Shown piece by piece: positions 19,001 to 26,361 of a stretch of DNA of 46,315 bases (within the stretch, counting starts at the first letter, position 1; every line of letters begins with the position of its first letter). The translations under genes were made by a program, and so were the position numbers. Under the pieces are notes generated by a model, which searched no databases, was not told the origin of the DNA, and saw nothing but the letters and a program-made list of their open reading frames with translations. The stretch is from an uncultured Actinomycetes bacterium (GTDB lineage: Bacteria; Actinomycetota; Actinomycetes; Nanopelagicales; Nanopelagicaceae): positions 1 to 46,315 of the forward strand of contig CAINRG010000005.1 in the NCBI GenBank assembly GCA_903852585.1, read 5' to 3'.

Positions 19001-19882
19001 AATGGAAACACATGGACCCCACTTCACAACTTGATTGGTGATGACAATCAATTCTTTATCATCGACTCTCTGCTTTCTGAATACGCCGTCCTCGGATTTG
19101 AGTATGGATATTCAGTAGAGCGCCCTGAAGCTCTCACTATTTGGGAAGCCCAATTTGGTGATTTCGTGAATGGTGCGCAGACCATCATCGACGAATTCAT
19201 CTCTTCTTCACTCCAAAAATGGGGTGAGCGTTCTGGTGTTGTCATGCTTTTGCCTCATGGATATGAGGGACAAGGTCCTGATCACTCGTCTGCACGAATC
19301 GAGCGTTTTCTCAGTCTTGCAGCTGAACAGAACATGACTATTGCGCAACCTTCCTCCCCTGCGCAGTATTTCCATTTGCTTCGTTGGCATATGAAGAACA
19401 CTGCTCGTCGTCCACTCATTGTCTTCGAGCCTAAGTCGATGCTTCGCCTCAAGGCTGCAGCATCCGGTATTTCCGATTTCACAAGCGGGTATTTCAAGCC
19501 TGTCATTTCTGACCCAACGGTTCAGAACGCTACTCGCGTGATCTTCTGTTCCGGCAAGGTGTATTACGACCTCATCGCACAGCGAGAGAAGTTAGGTGAA
19601 CACACCACTGCGATCGTTCGCGTAGAACTGCTCTACCCACTGCCTGTTAAAGAAATTATTGAAGAGGCAAATAATCATCCAAATGCGAATTTGCTATGGG
19701 TTCAAGATGAGCCTGCAAACCAAGGTCCATATCCATATATCGCTCTTCGCACTCGTGAGGCTCTTAATGGTCGCACTCTTCGCCGAGTCTCTCGTCGTGC
19801 GACAGCGAGCCCAGCAACAGGAAGTCATCATCTCCATGAGGAAGAGCAGCATGCTCTCATCATGGAAGCCTTTACGCGATAA
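16085..19882 (+). CDS. kgd: Multifunctional 2-oxoglutarate metabolism enzyme (E2-E1 fusion, Kgd type)
   Basis: A 1265-residue Kgd/SucA-type protein. An N-terminal helical segment (FGPNEWLVDEMYQRF) is followed by a Pro/Ala linker with PAPTP repeats to about residue 160. Next comes an E2-type acyltransferase domain (about 164-400) ending in TYDHRIIQG, then a ThDP-dependent E1 (about 420-1265) with the ThDP loop HGDAAFAGQG near residue 698 and LPHGYEGQGPDHSS near 1056. There is no lipoyl domain, as usual. The enzyme decarboxylates 2-oxoglutarate in the TCA cycle and works with E1p/E3 partners; in relatives it is inhibited by an FHA protein (GarA/OdhI). The start is uncertain: AAGGAG (16097-16102) fits GTG 16112 better than ATG 16085. 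Confidence 0.95.
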   Translation: MSMKKEYMPVSASDQGAGGKTPANHFGGQFGPNEWLVDEMYQRFLADPHSVDAAWHEFFADYSSPNFSAQATLPPLSTAPRGGTPPLPKAVTKVAATPAPTPAPTPAPQNIEHVAPEKIQETPAPATAQETVAPVVTTPNQTPADPVVKPIPTLVTPGASSAEPIRGVAARVVQSMEASLTVPTATSVRAVPAKLMIDNRTVINNHLKRARGGKVSFTHIIGYALIKAMRQMPEMNAFFTQVDGKPALGKPEHINLGIAIDLAKPNGERQLLVPSIKGCEDLDFGQFWASYEDTVRKARNGALTVDDFAGTTVSLTNPGTIGTVHSVPRLVQGQGLILGVGAMEYPAEFQGASEETLANLAISKTVTLTSTYDHRIIQGATSGDFLRRIHEILLGADGFYDEIFAALRIPYVPIRWTQDFQFNKDEQISKETRVQELIRAYRTNGHLMADIDPLTYEQRYHADLDVINHGLTLWDLDREFPTGGFGGKSFLPLRKILGRLRDSYCRSIGVEYMYMENPEERAWIQEHVESGATKTPREEQLRILYKLNSAEAFESFLHTKFVGQKRFSLEGGESVIPLLDAIISGAADDKLDEVCIGMPHRGRLNVLANIAGKNIGQIFQEFEGHYHDNEVQGSGDVKYHLGTKGTFVAPSGAQTKVYLAANPSHLEAVNPVLEGIVRAKQDRLNTKEAYSIMPILIHGDAAFAGQGIVSETLSLSLLKGYRVGGTIHVVINNQVGFTTSPQYSRSSRYSTDIAKMIQAPVFHVNGDDPESVVRVAKLAYEYRQAFKKDVVIDLVCYRRRGHNEGDEPSFTQPLMYKLIDQKRSTRKLYTEALIGRGDITVEEAEEVLRDYQAQLDGAFNTVHNVEPETDPNFVEPMPLDAHQIPTAVDEATLRKIAATQVSAPEGFTMHPKLAPQLAKRNEMLNDATVDWSTGEMLAFGSLLLEGHPIRMSGQDVRRGTFSNRHAVIVDQNNGNTWTPLHNLIGDDNQFFIIDSLLSEYAVLGFEYGYSVERPEALTIWEAQFGDFVNGAQTIIDEFISSSLQKWGERSGVVMLLPHGYEGQGPDHSSARIERFLSLAAEQNMTIAQPSSPAQYFHLLRWHMKNTARRPLIVFEPKSMLRLKAAASGISDFTSGYFKPVISDPTVQNATRVIFCSGKVYYDLIAQREKLGEHTTAIVRVELLYPLPVKEIIEEANNHPNANLLWVQDEPANQGPYPYIALRTREALNGRTLRRVSRRATASPATGSHHLHEEEQHALIMEAFTR
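16375..16415. repeat. 12-bp repeat encoding the PAPT linker of Kgd
   Basis: Units of ACACCTGCGCCA in tandem encode Pro-Ala-Pro-Thr repeats in the flexible linker between the N-terminal segment and the E2 domain. Copy-number variation would change linker length in frame. Confidence 0.7.
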
Positions 19883-19894
19883 AAGGCCCGTCGA

Positions 19895-20200
19895 TTATTT
19901 GCGGAATGCAACCCCAACGATTTCATGCGGTTGTATCTCTCCCCATTTTCGAGAATCTGTAGATGCTTCAAGGTTGTCGCCTTCTACCCACAAACCTTTT
20001 TCGCTCACTGATTTCACCCGCTTTATAAAGAAGATGCCTGGATAGCTGTCTCGTACGACCAAAACTATTTTCCCTGTGAGCGAGGAGAGCTCGCCCCCAA
20101 CTTTTGGTGCCCCATGAAAAAGCAAGATTCTGCCATCTTTGAATCGTGGCAACATTGAACCGCCCGAGATCTTCACTCGGCGAATGGGCAGGAAGGACAT
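19895..20200 (-). CDS. sodX: Nickel SOD maturation protease (S26 family, SodX type)
   Basis: A 101-residue signal peptidase-like protease. The nucleophile serine is in SGGSMLPRF near residue 15 and the general-base lysine in FFIKRV near residue 60, followed by the box with GDN. It has no membrane segment, unlike signal peptidase I, which fits the soluble nickel SOD protease. It is divergent from sodN, whose product needs removal of an N-terminal propeptide to expose the nickel-binding histidine. The link is therefore by motif and by neighbourhood. Its stop lies 12 bases from the convergent kgd stop. Confidence 0.88.
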   Translation of the reverse strand: MSFLPIRRVKISGGSMLPRFKDGRILLFHGAPKVGGELSSLTGKIVLVVRDSYPGIFFIKRVKSVSEKGLWVEGDNLEASTDSRKWGEIQPHEIVGVAFRK

Positions 20201-20255
20201 AGGAGTAGTAGTCTCTTACATCTCAGGGATTTTCGGCAACACCGCTTTTTCCTAT

Positions 20256-20324
20256 AAATACATATAAAGACATAAAAATACATATAGGTACCTAGAAATG
20301 CTAGAACAGTTAGAAATGCTAGAA
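20256..20324. promoter_or_regulatory. Two nested direct-repeat pairs in the sodN-sodX promoter region
   Basis: AAATACATATA occurs at 20256-20266 and 20276-20286 (20-bp period). TAGAAATGCTAGAA occurs at 20293-20306 and 20311-20324 (18-bp period). Both lie in the 156-base divergent region. Spacing near two helical turns suggests regulator binding to one face of the DNA. The known actinobacterial nickel regulator Nur uses a different box (TGCAA-N5-TTGCA), which I do not see. Confidence 0.4.
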
Positions 20325-20356
20325 ACAACCAGCACGACTTATAAAGAGGAGAGAAA

Positions 20357-20749
20357 ATGAAGTTCTTTGAAAAGACAGTAGTAGCCCTCGCGCACTGCGA
20401 TCTTCCATGTGGCGTCTATGACCCAGCACAAGCAAAGCTTGAAGCTCAATCTGTAAAGGCTGCGATGGAAAAATATGCAGCGTCGACTGATGCAGATTTC
20501 AAATCTCGCGCAGTTGCAGTCAAGGAAGAGCGTTCAGAAATGGTGAAGCATCACCTCTGGGTTCTCTGGACCGACTACTTCAAGCCAAACCACTTCGAGG
20601 CATACCCACAGCTCCACGTTCTCTTCAACGAGGCAACAAAGCTTGCTGGTGCCGGCGGAACAAAAGGCACAAATGACGTTGCAGTAGCAGAAAAACTCCT
20701 CGGAAAGATCGATGAGATTGCAGAAATTTTCTGGGCTACAAAGAAGTAA
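20357..20749 (+). CDS. sodN: Nickel superoxide dismutase
   Basis: A 130-residue NiSOD that converts superoxide to oxygen and hydrogen peroxide. The nickel hook HCDLPCGVYDP begins at residue 13, with His1, Cys2 and Cys6 of the mature enzyme all present. The 12-residue propeptide MKFFEKTVVALA must be cleaved, most likely by the divergent S26 protease. The mature part (118 residues) has the family length, a four-helix bundle pattern, and assembles as a hexamer. Start ATG 20357 has a clear Shine-Dalgarno (AGAGGAG), so it is a leadered mRNA. No iron or manganese SOD is seen in the window. Confidence 0.97.
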   Translation: MKFFEKTVVALAHCDLPCGVYDPAQAKLEAQSVKAAMEKYAASTDADFKSRAVAVKEERSEMVKHHLWVLWTDYFKPNHFEAYPQLHVLFNEATKLAGAGGTKGTNDVAVAEKLLGKIDEIAEIFWATKK

Positions 20750-20752
20750 AAA

Positions 20753-21157
20753 TTACTCAGCACTAATTCTCTCGGCTGCAATACGAGCCATATAAGAGAC
20801 TCGATCTACCAATCGCCGCTGCACTTCTGCAGTGGCGATTGTTTTATTTGAATGCGTAACTTCTGCCTCGAAAGTCAAAATATCTTCAGTGACATCAATA
20901 CATCGGGCATGAGCGCGTAAATCCTCACCGACAGTTACAGTTGTCAAAATCTCAAGGTGTGATTTCGCAGTCTGAGTTGTTTCGCCAATCTCAAGCAAAT
21001 CAATGATTGCAGCACTACAGGCACTTTCAATGACGCTCATAATTGTGGTCGAAGAAACGACTGATAAATCGTTTATTCCCATTGCAACAGATGTGTCACC
21101 GGGACGCACAGAGACGGATGCCATTCCTACGCATCCAAGAGCAGCCTCAAAGTCCAT
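20753..21157 (-). CDS. Hot-dog fold thioesterase (FlK-like)
   Basis: A 134-residue single hot-dog domain protein. The segment VVSSTTIMSVIESACSAAI followed by KSHLEILTTVTVGE matches the thioesterase subgroup of fluoroacetyl-CoA thioesterase, with a Thr/Ser, a Glu and a His in the expected order. Such enzymes hydrolyse acyl-CoA; the natural substrate here is unknown. TAGGTT (21165-21170) lies seven bases before ATG 21157, so the mRNA is probably leaderless. It ends four bases from the sodN stop in a tight convergent pair and is followed upstream by rsrA on the same strand. Confidence 0.72.
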   Translation of the reverse strand: MDFEAALGCVGMASVSVRPGDTSVAMGINDLSVVSSTTIMSVIESACSAAIIDLLEIGETTQTAKSHLEILTTVTVGEDLRAHARCIDVTEDILTFEAEVTHSNKTIATAEVQRRLVDRVSYMARIAAERISAE

Positions 21158-21196
21158 GTAGGAAAACCTACTCGGAGTTCATTCAATTATGGGGAT

Positions 21197-21616
21197 TTAC
21201 TCTTCTTCGATCTCGAAATGATGAGTGATTTCTGTCGTCTCTATCTCGATACGCGTCTCGACTCCATCAACGATGAACTCTGTACGACTAAATTGTGTTG
21301 TGACTTGGGTTGAAAGTGGAGATGGCATTCCAAAGAATTGTGCCTGCATCTGCTGAGCTAGAAGACCTGTCTGAGTGAGAATCTTTTCGTGAAGAGAGTC
21401 AGGTGCTGATTCATTGCAGGAACCTGCCATCAATTTCTTCAATTGAGCAAGAACGTTCTTCTCGTGCTCTAATTCCTTCTGGCAAGGAGGGCACTCTTGT
21501 ACGTGAATTTCAATCTGCCGTACCTGTGTTTGATCATCAATTTCATGATCGATAAAAAGAACGAGGGAATGCAAGACATCGTGGCACGGAGTCTCGTGTG
21601 GGTTTCCGCAACTCAT
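21197..21616 (-). CDS. rsrA: Anti-sigma factor RsrA type, with C-terminal extension
   Basis: A 139-residue zinc-binding anti-sigma factor. The redox-sensing zinc motif is visible: Cys3, Cys11, the helix with His, then HVQECPPCQ. Under thiol oxidation a disulfide forms, zinc is lost and SigR is freed. The first 100 residues match mycothiol-system RsrA/RshA in layout. A further 35-40 residues form a strand-rich acidic tail (about 107-139, with [21 protein letters not shown]), not present in the shorter Streptomyces protein as I remember it. The start overlaps the sigR stop by four bases (ATGA), as expected for a coupled pair. Confidence 0.92.
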   Translation of the reverse strand: MSCGNPHETPCHDVLHSLVLFIDHEIDDQTQVRQIEIHVQECPPCQKELEHEKNVLAQLKKLMAGSCNESAPDSLHEKILTQTGLLAQQMQAQFFGMPSPLSTQVTTQFSRTEFIVDGVETRIEIETTEITHHFEIEEE

Positions 21617-22293
21617 TTCTTGCCTCCCTTCTCTGGTGAGGAAGATATAAATCCACGACCCTTTGCATATTCAGCAAGAGATTCACGAAGAATCTTTCGT
21701 CCCCGGTGTAGTCGAGACATCACAGTTCCGGTAGGGACTCCTACAATCTCTGCAATCTCCTTGTAAGAAAAGCCTTCGACATCGGCAAGGTAGACAGCCA
21801 TTCGAAATTCTTCAGGCATATCTGCAAGAGCTTTTTTGATATCAAGGTCAGCAATTCCTTCGAGTACTTCATCTTCAGCACTTTTGCCTTGATCACTTGT
21901 GTGTGAAGCGGCATCATAAAGTTGCCAATCTTCAACTTCTCCCCCGTTTGATTGAAGTGGGCGTCGCTGATCTTTACGATAATTATTAATGAAAGTTGTT
22001 GTGAGAATTCTATAAAGCCATGCCTTGAGATTTGTACCATCTTCGAATTGGTGGAAAGACACGAACGCCTTTGCGTAAGTATCTTGAACTAAATCTTCTG
22101 CATCGGTGGGATTCTTTGTGTAACGAAGAGCTGCTGCATAAAGCTGATTTGTGTATTGAAAAGCATCTCGCTCAAAACGTTCTTTTCGTTGAACAACTGA
22201 TTCGCTCGCACCAGCAAGAGCCACGCCACCTTTGTAGGCAGGGGCGAGTTCGGAGTTCGAATCTTTCTTCATCGCTAACAAGGCTACAGCCAT
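21613..22293 (-). CDS. sigR: ECF sigma factor SigR (thiol-stress sigma)
   Basis: A 226-residue group 4 sigma factor. Region 2 covers residues about 45-110 ([34 protein letters not shown]), and region 4 about 160-210 ([33 protein letters not shown]). It directs transcription of thioredoxin, mycothiol and protein repair genes when RsrA is oxidised. A candidate autoregulatory promoter is just upstream, so that the message may begin at the ATG. A GAGGAGG also lies in that stretch, 11 bases from ATG 22293, and could serve as Shine-Dalgarno for a longer transcript. A second ATG is at 22272. Confidence 0.94.
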   Translation of the reverse strand: MAVALLAMKKDSNSELAPAYKGGVALAGASESVVQRKERFERDAFQYTNQLYAAALRYTKNPTDAEDLVQDTYAKAFVSFHQFEDGTNLKAWLYRILTTTFINNYRKDQRRPLQSNGGEVEDWQLYDAASHTSDQGKSAEDEVLEGIADLDIKKALADMPEEFRMAVYLADVEGFSYKEIAEIVGVPTGTVMSRLHRGRKILRESLAEYAKGRGFISSSPEKGGKK

Positions 22294-22301
22294 ATCCAGA
22301 G

Positions 22302-22328
22302 AACCCTCCTCAGGATTGGTTTATTCCC
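22302..22328 (-). promoter_or_regulatory. SigR autoregulatory promoter (GGGAAT-N18-GTT)
   Basis: On the minus strand GGGAAT (22328-22323) and GTT (22304-22302) are separated by exactly 18 bases, the consensus for SigR/SigH. Transcription would begin about at the A of the sigR ATG (22293), giving a leaderless message. sigR orthologues are autoregulated from such promoters in Streptomyces and mycobacteria. Confidence 0.65.
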
Positions 22329-22369
22329 TCAAAGGTCAATCCATCAAGCCATCAAGCCCCGAGTGAGGC

Positions 22370-23104
22370 TTAGAAGAGTGTCTCCGGCTCACCAAGCTCG
22401 ATTGGTGCCGTCAGGTGCGCTCCATTATTTCGAACCAGATTGACCGCCTTATCGACAGGATATGCCTGCAACCCTTCAGCTGGGGATGGAATATTCATGA
22501 GAGAGCGAATTGCAGAGACCTCATGGAGATTGGAATCAAGCCACATATCCCAACGATCGACCGGTAAGAATGTAGGCATGCGATGATGAATTTCTGCCAG
22601 AGGCGAGACTGCTTCTCGGGTAATAATGGAAGCACTCTCTCGAATTTCTCCACTTGGAGAGACCCATCGATCCCAAATTCCTGCAAAGGCAAGAGTTTTT
22701 TTATCGGTTCGTGAAATATAGAAAGGTTGCTTTGCTGGCATGCCTAATTCTGTTGCCCACTCGTAATAACCATCTGCTGGAATCAAACATCGACGGGATC
22801 GAAATGCGTTTTTAAATGTTGGTTTCTCGTCGACGGATTCAGTTCGTGCATTTATTGCAATCGACTGAGATTTCACCGCATCCACCTCATTTTTACTCCA
22901 CGGGGCAATGAGGCCCCACGATGCGATGGAAAGTTCACGCTTTAATTTCATTTCAGTCCCTGCGGCCTGGCGAATAATATAAATTGGTTTTGTTGGAGCG
23001 ATATTCCAATCGGCAGGAAGGGTGGGAAGAGTTTTTCCCGTGTGAATCTCAAATTCTTCAATGAGTTCAGCCGGAAGCTTGCTCAACGCATATCGACCGC
23101 ACAT
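22370..23104 (-). CDS. SRAP-domain protein (YedK/HMCES type)
   Basis: A 244-residue SOS response-associated peptidase domain protein. The catalytic Cys2 is exposed after removal of Met (MCGRYALSK). Other active-site residues are visible in AINARTES, in RRCLIPADGYYEW and in EIHHRMPTFLP. The family forms a thiazolidine crosslink with abasic sites in single-stranded DNA and so protects replication forks. ATG 23104 has TAGCCT (23111-23116) six bases upstream, consistent with a leaderless start, and that hexamer is part of a 14-bp tandem repeat. SRAP-aroA-rsgA is the order I recall from M. tuberculosis. Confidence 0.92.
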   Translation of the reverse strand: MCGRYALSKLPAELIEEFEIHTGKTLPTLPADWNIAPTKPIYIIRQAAGTEMKLKRELSIASWGLIAPWSKNEVDAVKSQSIAINARTESVDEKPTFKNAFRSRRCLIPADGYYEWATELGMPAKQPFYISRTDKKTLAFAGIWDRWVSPSGEIRESASIITREAVSPLAEIHHRMPTFLPVDRWDMWLDSNLHEVSAIRSLMNIPSPAEGLQAYPVDKAVNLVRNNGAHLTAPIELGEPETLF

Positions 23105-23108
23105 GCTT

Positions 23109-23178
23109 CAAGGCTACCAATGCATGGCTACTGATGCGAGGCTACCAATGTGAGGCTAAAAATGTGAGGCTGCCTGAG
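23109..23178. repeat. 14-bp tandem repeat between the SRAP gene and aroA
   Basis: Five 14-bp units of consensus CGAGGCTACCAATG (23109-23122, 23123-23136, 23137-23150, 23151-23164 and 23165-23178, the last diverged). On the minus strand the units contain TAGCC or TAGCCT; the copy nearest the SRAP gene supplies its probable -10. Confidence 0.85.
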
Positions 23179-23207
23179 AGAGAGTTCAATGGGTTAAGAT
23201 TGCCTAT

Positions 23208-24497
23208 ATGACGAATTTGTGGAGTGCACCTCACCGTGGCAATGCGCCTGTGCGTGCTCGCATCACAATTCCTGGTTCAAAATCAGTAACAAACCGCGCA
23301 CTTATTCTTGCCGCTCTTGCTGATTCACCATCTCTTCTTCGAAAGCCTCTTCACTCGCGCGATTCAGCTCTCATGATTGGCGGACTAAAGGCACTTGGGG
23401 TTGGAATTGCACAGGCACCAAATGGCGATCTCCTTGTTCACCCGGCACAACTCTTTGGACCTGCTCACATAGATGTAGGAAATGCGGGCACTGTTATGCG
23501 ATTTCTTCCTCCTCTTGCCGCAATGGCAAAGGGAGTTATCCATTTTGATGGAGATCCACGATCTCACGAGAGACCTCTTGGTCCAGTTATTGCGGCGCTG
23601 GAATCTCTCGGAGTATCAATCGAGCATGGAAATCGCTACGCACTTCCGATGACCATCAATGCAAATGGCCAGTTACAAGGAGGCGTTGTCGAGGTTGATG
23701 CGACATCTTCTAGCCAATTTGTTTCAGCACTTCTCCTTGTCGCACCAGCAATGAAAGATGGACTCACTCTTCGCCATACCGGAACTTCTCTCCCGTCGAT
23801 GCCGCATATCGAAATGACGATTCAAATGCTCCGCGAAGTTGGAGTGAGTGTGAAAGTGATTGACAATAAAGAGTGGCAAATATCGCCTGCAACGATGCAC
23901 GGGCGCGAAATTACGATTGAACCCGACCTATCTAATGCGGCTCCGTTTATGGGAGCGGCGATGATTTGCGGTGGCTCGGTCACAATTACAGATTGGCCAG
24001 AATCCACAACACAACCTGGCGATCAACTCCGCACCATTCTTGCCGATATGGGCGCAACAATGAATTTTATCCAGAGTTCCACAGGTACAGACCTCACGAT
24101 TTCTGGAACAGGTGAAATCCATGGAATTGATGTTGATCTTCACGACGTTGGTGAACTCACACCATCCATCGCTGCACTAGCTGTCTTGGCAGATTCACCA
24201 TCCTCTCTTCGCGGAATTGGACACCTTAGACTTCATGAAACAGATCGCCTTGCTGCAATTGCTCGCGAAGTTAATGCCCTCGGTGGAAACGTTGTTGAGG
24301 AAGAGAGCGCACTTCACATTACTCCCGCCCCACTTCACGCTGGCACATTCCACACGTACGAGGATCACCGCCTTGCAACAGCAGGGGCGATGATTGGCCT
24401 TCGTATTGATGGCATCAACGTCGAAAATATTGCAACAACCCAAAAGACACTTCCAGATTTCCCCGGTGCCTGGGCTGATTTGCTGAAAGGAAACTAG
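23208..24497 (+). CDS. aroA: 3-phosphoshikimate 1-carboxyvinyltransferase (EPSP synthase)
   Basis: A 429-residue AroA, the sixth step of the shikimate pathway, joining phosphoenolpyruvate to shikimate-3-phosphate. Visible signatures are the N-terminal PGSKSVTNRALILAALA, GNAGTVMRFLPPLAAM, the ETDRLAAIAREVNALGG segment near the C-terminus, and the LPDFPGAWADLL end. Length is normal. ATG 23208 has TAAGAT (23195-23200) seven bases upstream and no Shine-Dalgarno, so it is likely leaderless. The stop TAG shares its last base with the GTG of rsgA, so the two genes are translationally linked. Confidence 0.96.
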   Translation: MTNLWSAPHRGNAPVRARITIPGSKSVTNRALILAALADSPSLLRKPLHSRDSALMIGGLKALGVGIAQAPNGDLLVHPAQLFGPAHIDVGNAGTVMRFLPPLAAMAKGVIHFDGDPRSHERPLGPVIAALESLGVSIEHGNRYALPMTINANGQLQGGVVEVDATSSSQFVSALLLVAPAMKDGLTLRHTGTSLPSMPHIEMTIQMLREVGVSVKVIDNKEWQISPATMHGREITIEPDLSNAAPFMGAAMICGGSVTITDWPESTTQPGDQLRTILADMGATMNFIQSSTGTDLTISGTGEIHGIDVDLHDVGELTPSIAALAVLADSPSSLRGIGHLRLHETDRLAAIAREVNALGGNVVEEESALHITPAPLHAGTFHTYEDHRLATAGAMIGLRIDGINVENIATTQKTLPDFPGAWADLLKGN

Positions 24498-25480
24498 TGG
24501 CGGCTCGTTCTTATGATGAATCGGATGTTCGCATCCGTCCCTCACGCCGAACGCGCCCCCGCACAAAAGATCGACCCGAGCATGCTGATGCAATTGAAGG
24601 GCGAGTTATAGCTGTCGATCGTGGACGCACTACATGCTTAGTTCTTGAACACAACAAGCCTGTTACGGCGATGAAGGCTCGTGAGTTGGGTCAGAAATCT
24701 GTTGTTGTTGGGGATCTCGTTTCGTTAGTTGGCGATATTTCAGGAACAGAAGGAACTCTCTGCCGAATCGTCTCAGTTCACACCCGTTCAAACGTCTTGA
24801 CTCGTACTGTGGACGATGCCGCTCAATTCGAACGCATGATTGTTTCAAATGTCGATCAAATTGCAATTGTTATTGCAGCTGCTGACCCAGAACCTCGTCA
24901 CGGATTTGTGGACCGTGCACTCGTTGTTGCATTCGATCAAGGTATTGCCCCATTAATAATTGTGACAAAATGCGATCTTGCCGATCCTTCTGACTTTCTT
25001 GCTCCATACAAAACATTGAAAGTTCCCTCAATTCTCATCCAGCGCGGAGCTGACCTCACTAACCTCAAGGAACTTCTTGAAGCAAAACGAACTGTTTTGC
25101 TTGGACATTCAGGAGTTGGAAAATCAACCCTTGTGAATGCCTTGGTTGGTACAGATGTTCGCGCCACAGGAGTTGTAAATACAAGTACCGGTCGAGGTCG
25201 ACATACTTCTTCGAGTGCTTTGGCGCTCTCCCTCGATGAAAATCCACACGATGCTGGAACATGGATTATCGATACCCCGGGCGTTCGATCCTTTGGGTTG
25301 GCACACGTTGAGCGCGACCGTGTCATTCGTGCTTTCTCTGAATTTAATGAAGCCATCGAGCATTGCCCTCGAAATTGCTCACATGATGAAGATGACTGCG
25401 CTCTTAATCATTGGGAACTCTCAGAAGAGTCCAAGGCCCGCTTAGTCAATCTACGTGGCCTTTTGAATGAGCGCGACTAA
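24497..25480 (+). CDS. rsgA: Ribosome small subunit-dependent GTPase A
   Basis: A 327-residue circularly permuted GTPase that aids 30S subunit maturation. An OB-fold domain covers about residues 30-110. G motifs appear in permuted order: TKCDLAD (G4), GHSGVGKST (G1) near residue 205, and DTPGVRSFG (G3). The C-terminal zinc finger has HCPRNCSHDEDDC. Start GTG 24497 overlaps the aroA stop by one base. The pairing of aroA with rsgA is a known actinobacterial arrangement. Confidence 0.94.
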   Translation: MAARSYDESDVRIRPSRRTRPRTKDRPEHADAIEGRVIAVDRGRTTCLVLEHNKPVTAMKARELGQKSVVVGDLVSLVGDISGTEGTLCRIVSVHTRSNVLTRTVDDAAQFERMIVSNVDQIAIVIAAADPEPRHGFVDRALVVAFDQGIAPLIIVTKCDLADPSDFLAPYKTLKVPSILIQRGADLTNLKELLEAKRTVLLGHSGVGKSTLVNALVGTDVRATGVVNTSTGRGRHTSSSALALSLDENPHDAGTWIIDTPGVRSFGLAHVERDRVIRAFSEFNEAIEHCPRNCSHDEDDCALNHWELSEESKARLVNLRGLLNERD

Positions 25481-25546
25481 GCCCACATTTTCACATAGCC
25501 TCAGATCTATTTACGAGTAACTTCTTCCGCGCGGTAACCTTCATCC

Positions 25547-26356
25547 ATGAGCACCTCTGAATTTGAGCGCGATTTTCTCGCAGATTTAGTTCTGGCTCAC
25601 CAACTCGCAGATGCTGCCGATCTCATCACTTTAAATCGATTCCAATCAAGCGATCTTCTTATTGAAACAAAGCCGGATGCAACTCCTGTGACCGATGCCG
25701 ATAAGGCAACGGAGGCGAAGATCCGTGAAATTCTCACAGACAATCGCCCCCTTGACCTTGTCATTGGTGAAGAATTCGGCGCTCCTGAAAGTACAGATGG
25801 AAAGTATTACTGGGTTATCGACCCCATTGATGGAACAAAGAACTTTATGCGAGGAATTCCGATTTGGGCGACCTTAATAGCCTTGGTTTCACCTGATCAC
25901 AAAGTAGTAGTGGGTGTTGTTTCATCCCCCGCACTTTCTCGCCGATGGAGCGCAGCAGATGCAAACGGGGCATTTGTAAGTGCAAACGGCGGCGGTGCAA
26001 AACAGATTCACGTTTCTGGAGTCAGCAAAATAGAAGATGCCCAACTTTCGTATAGCGATTTAGTGGGTTGGGGATTGCGCAAGAATGCGATGCTCTCCTT
26101 GCAGGAAAAAGTTTGGCGTACTCGCGGTATTGGGGACTTCTGGTCACATATGTTGGTTGCAGAAGGTGCGGTCGATATCGCCATTGAGCCAACTCTGGCT
26201 ATTTGGGATATGGCAGCACTCGACATCATCGTTCGAGAAGCTGGTGGGCGTTTCACAAATCTCGACGGCGTCGATGGACCAGGTGGCGGAAATGGAGTTT
26301 CCAGTAATGGGCTTCTTCATAACCAACTTCTCGCAGCGCTGAATGTGAAGGCCTAG
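25547..26356 (+). CDS. hisN: Histidinol-phosphatase, inositol monophosphatase family
   Basis: A 269-residue Mg-dependent phosphatase. The metal-binding motifs are GEEFG near residue 77, the DPIDGTKNFMRG signature near residue 97, and WDMAALDIIVREAGG near the C-terminus. The DGTKNF-R-G form and the aroA-rsgA neighbourhood fit HisN, the histidinol-phosphate phosphatase of actinobacteria. An inositol monophosphatase role cannot be excluded from sequence alone. ATG 25547 has TAACCT (25535-25540) six bases upstream, consistent with a leaderless mRNA. The following unknown gene begins five bases after the stop. Confidence 0.85.
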   Translation: MSTSEFERDFLADLVLAHQLADAADLITLNRFQSSDLLIETKPDATPVTDADKATEAKIREILTDNRPLDLVIGEEFGAPESTDGKYYWVIDPIDGTKNFMRGIPIWATLIALVSPDHKVVVGVVSSPALSRRWSAADANGAFVSANGGGAKQIHVSGVSKIEDAQLSYSDLVGWGLRKNAMLSLQEKVWRTRGIGDFWSHMLVAEGAVDIAIEPTLAIWDMAALDIIVREAGGRFTNLDGVDGPGGGNGVSSNGLLHNQLLAALNVKA

Positions 26357-26361
26357 AAGCG

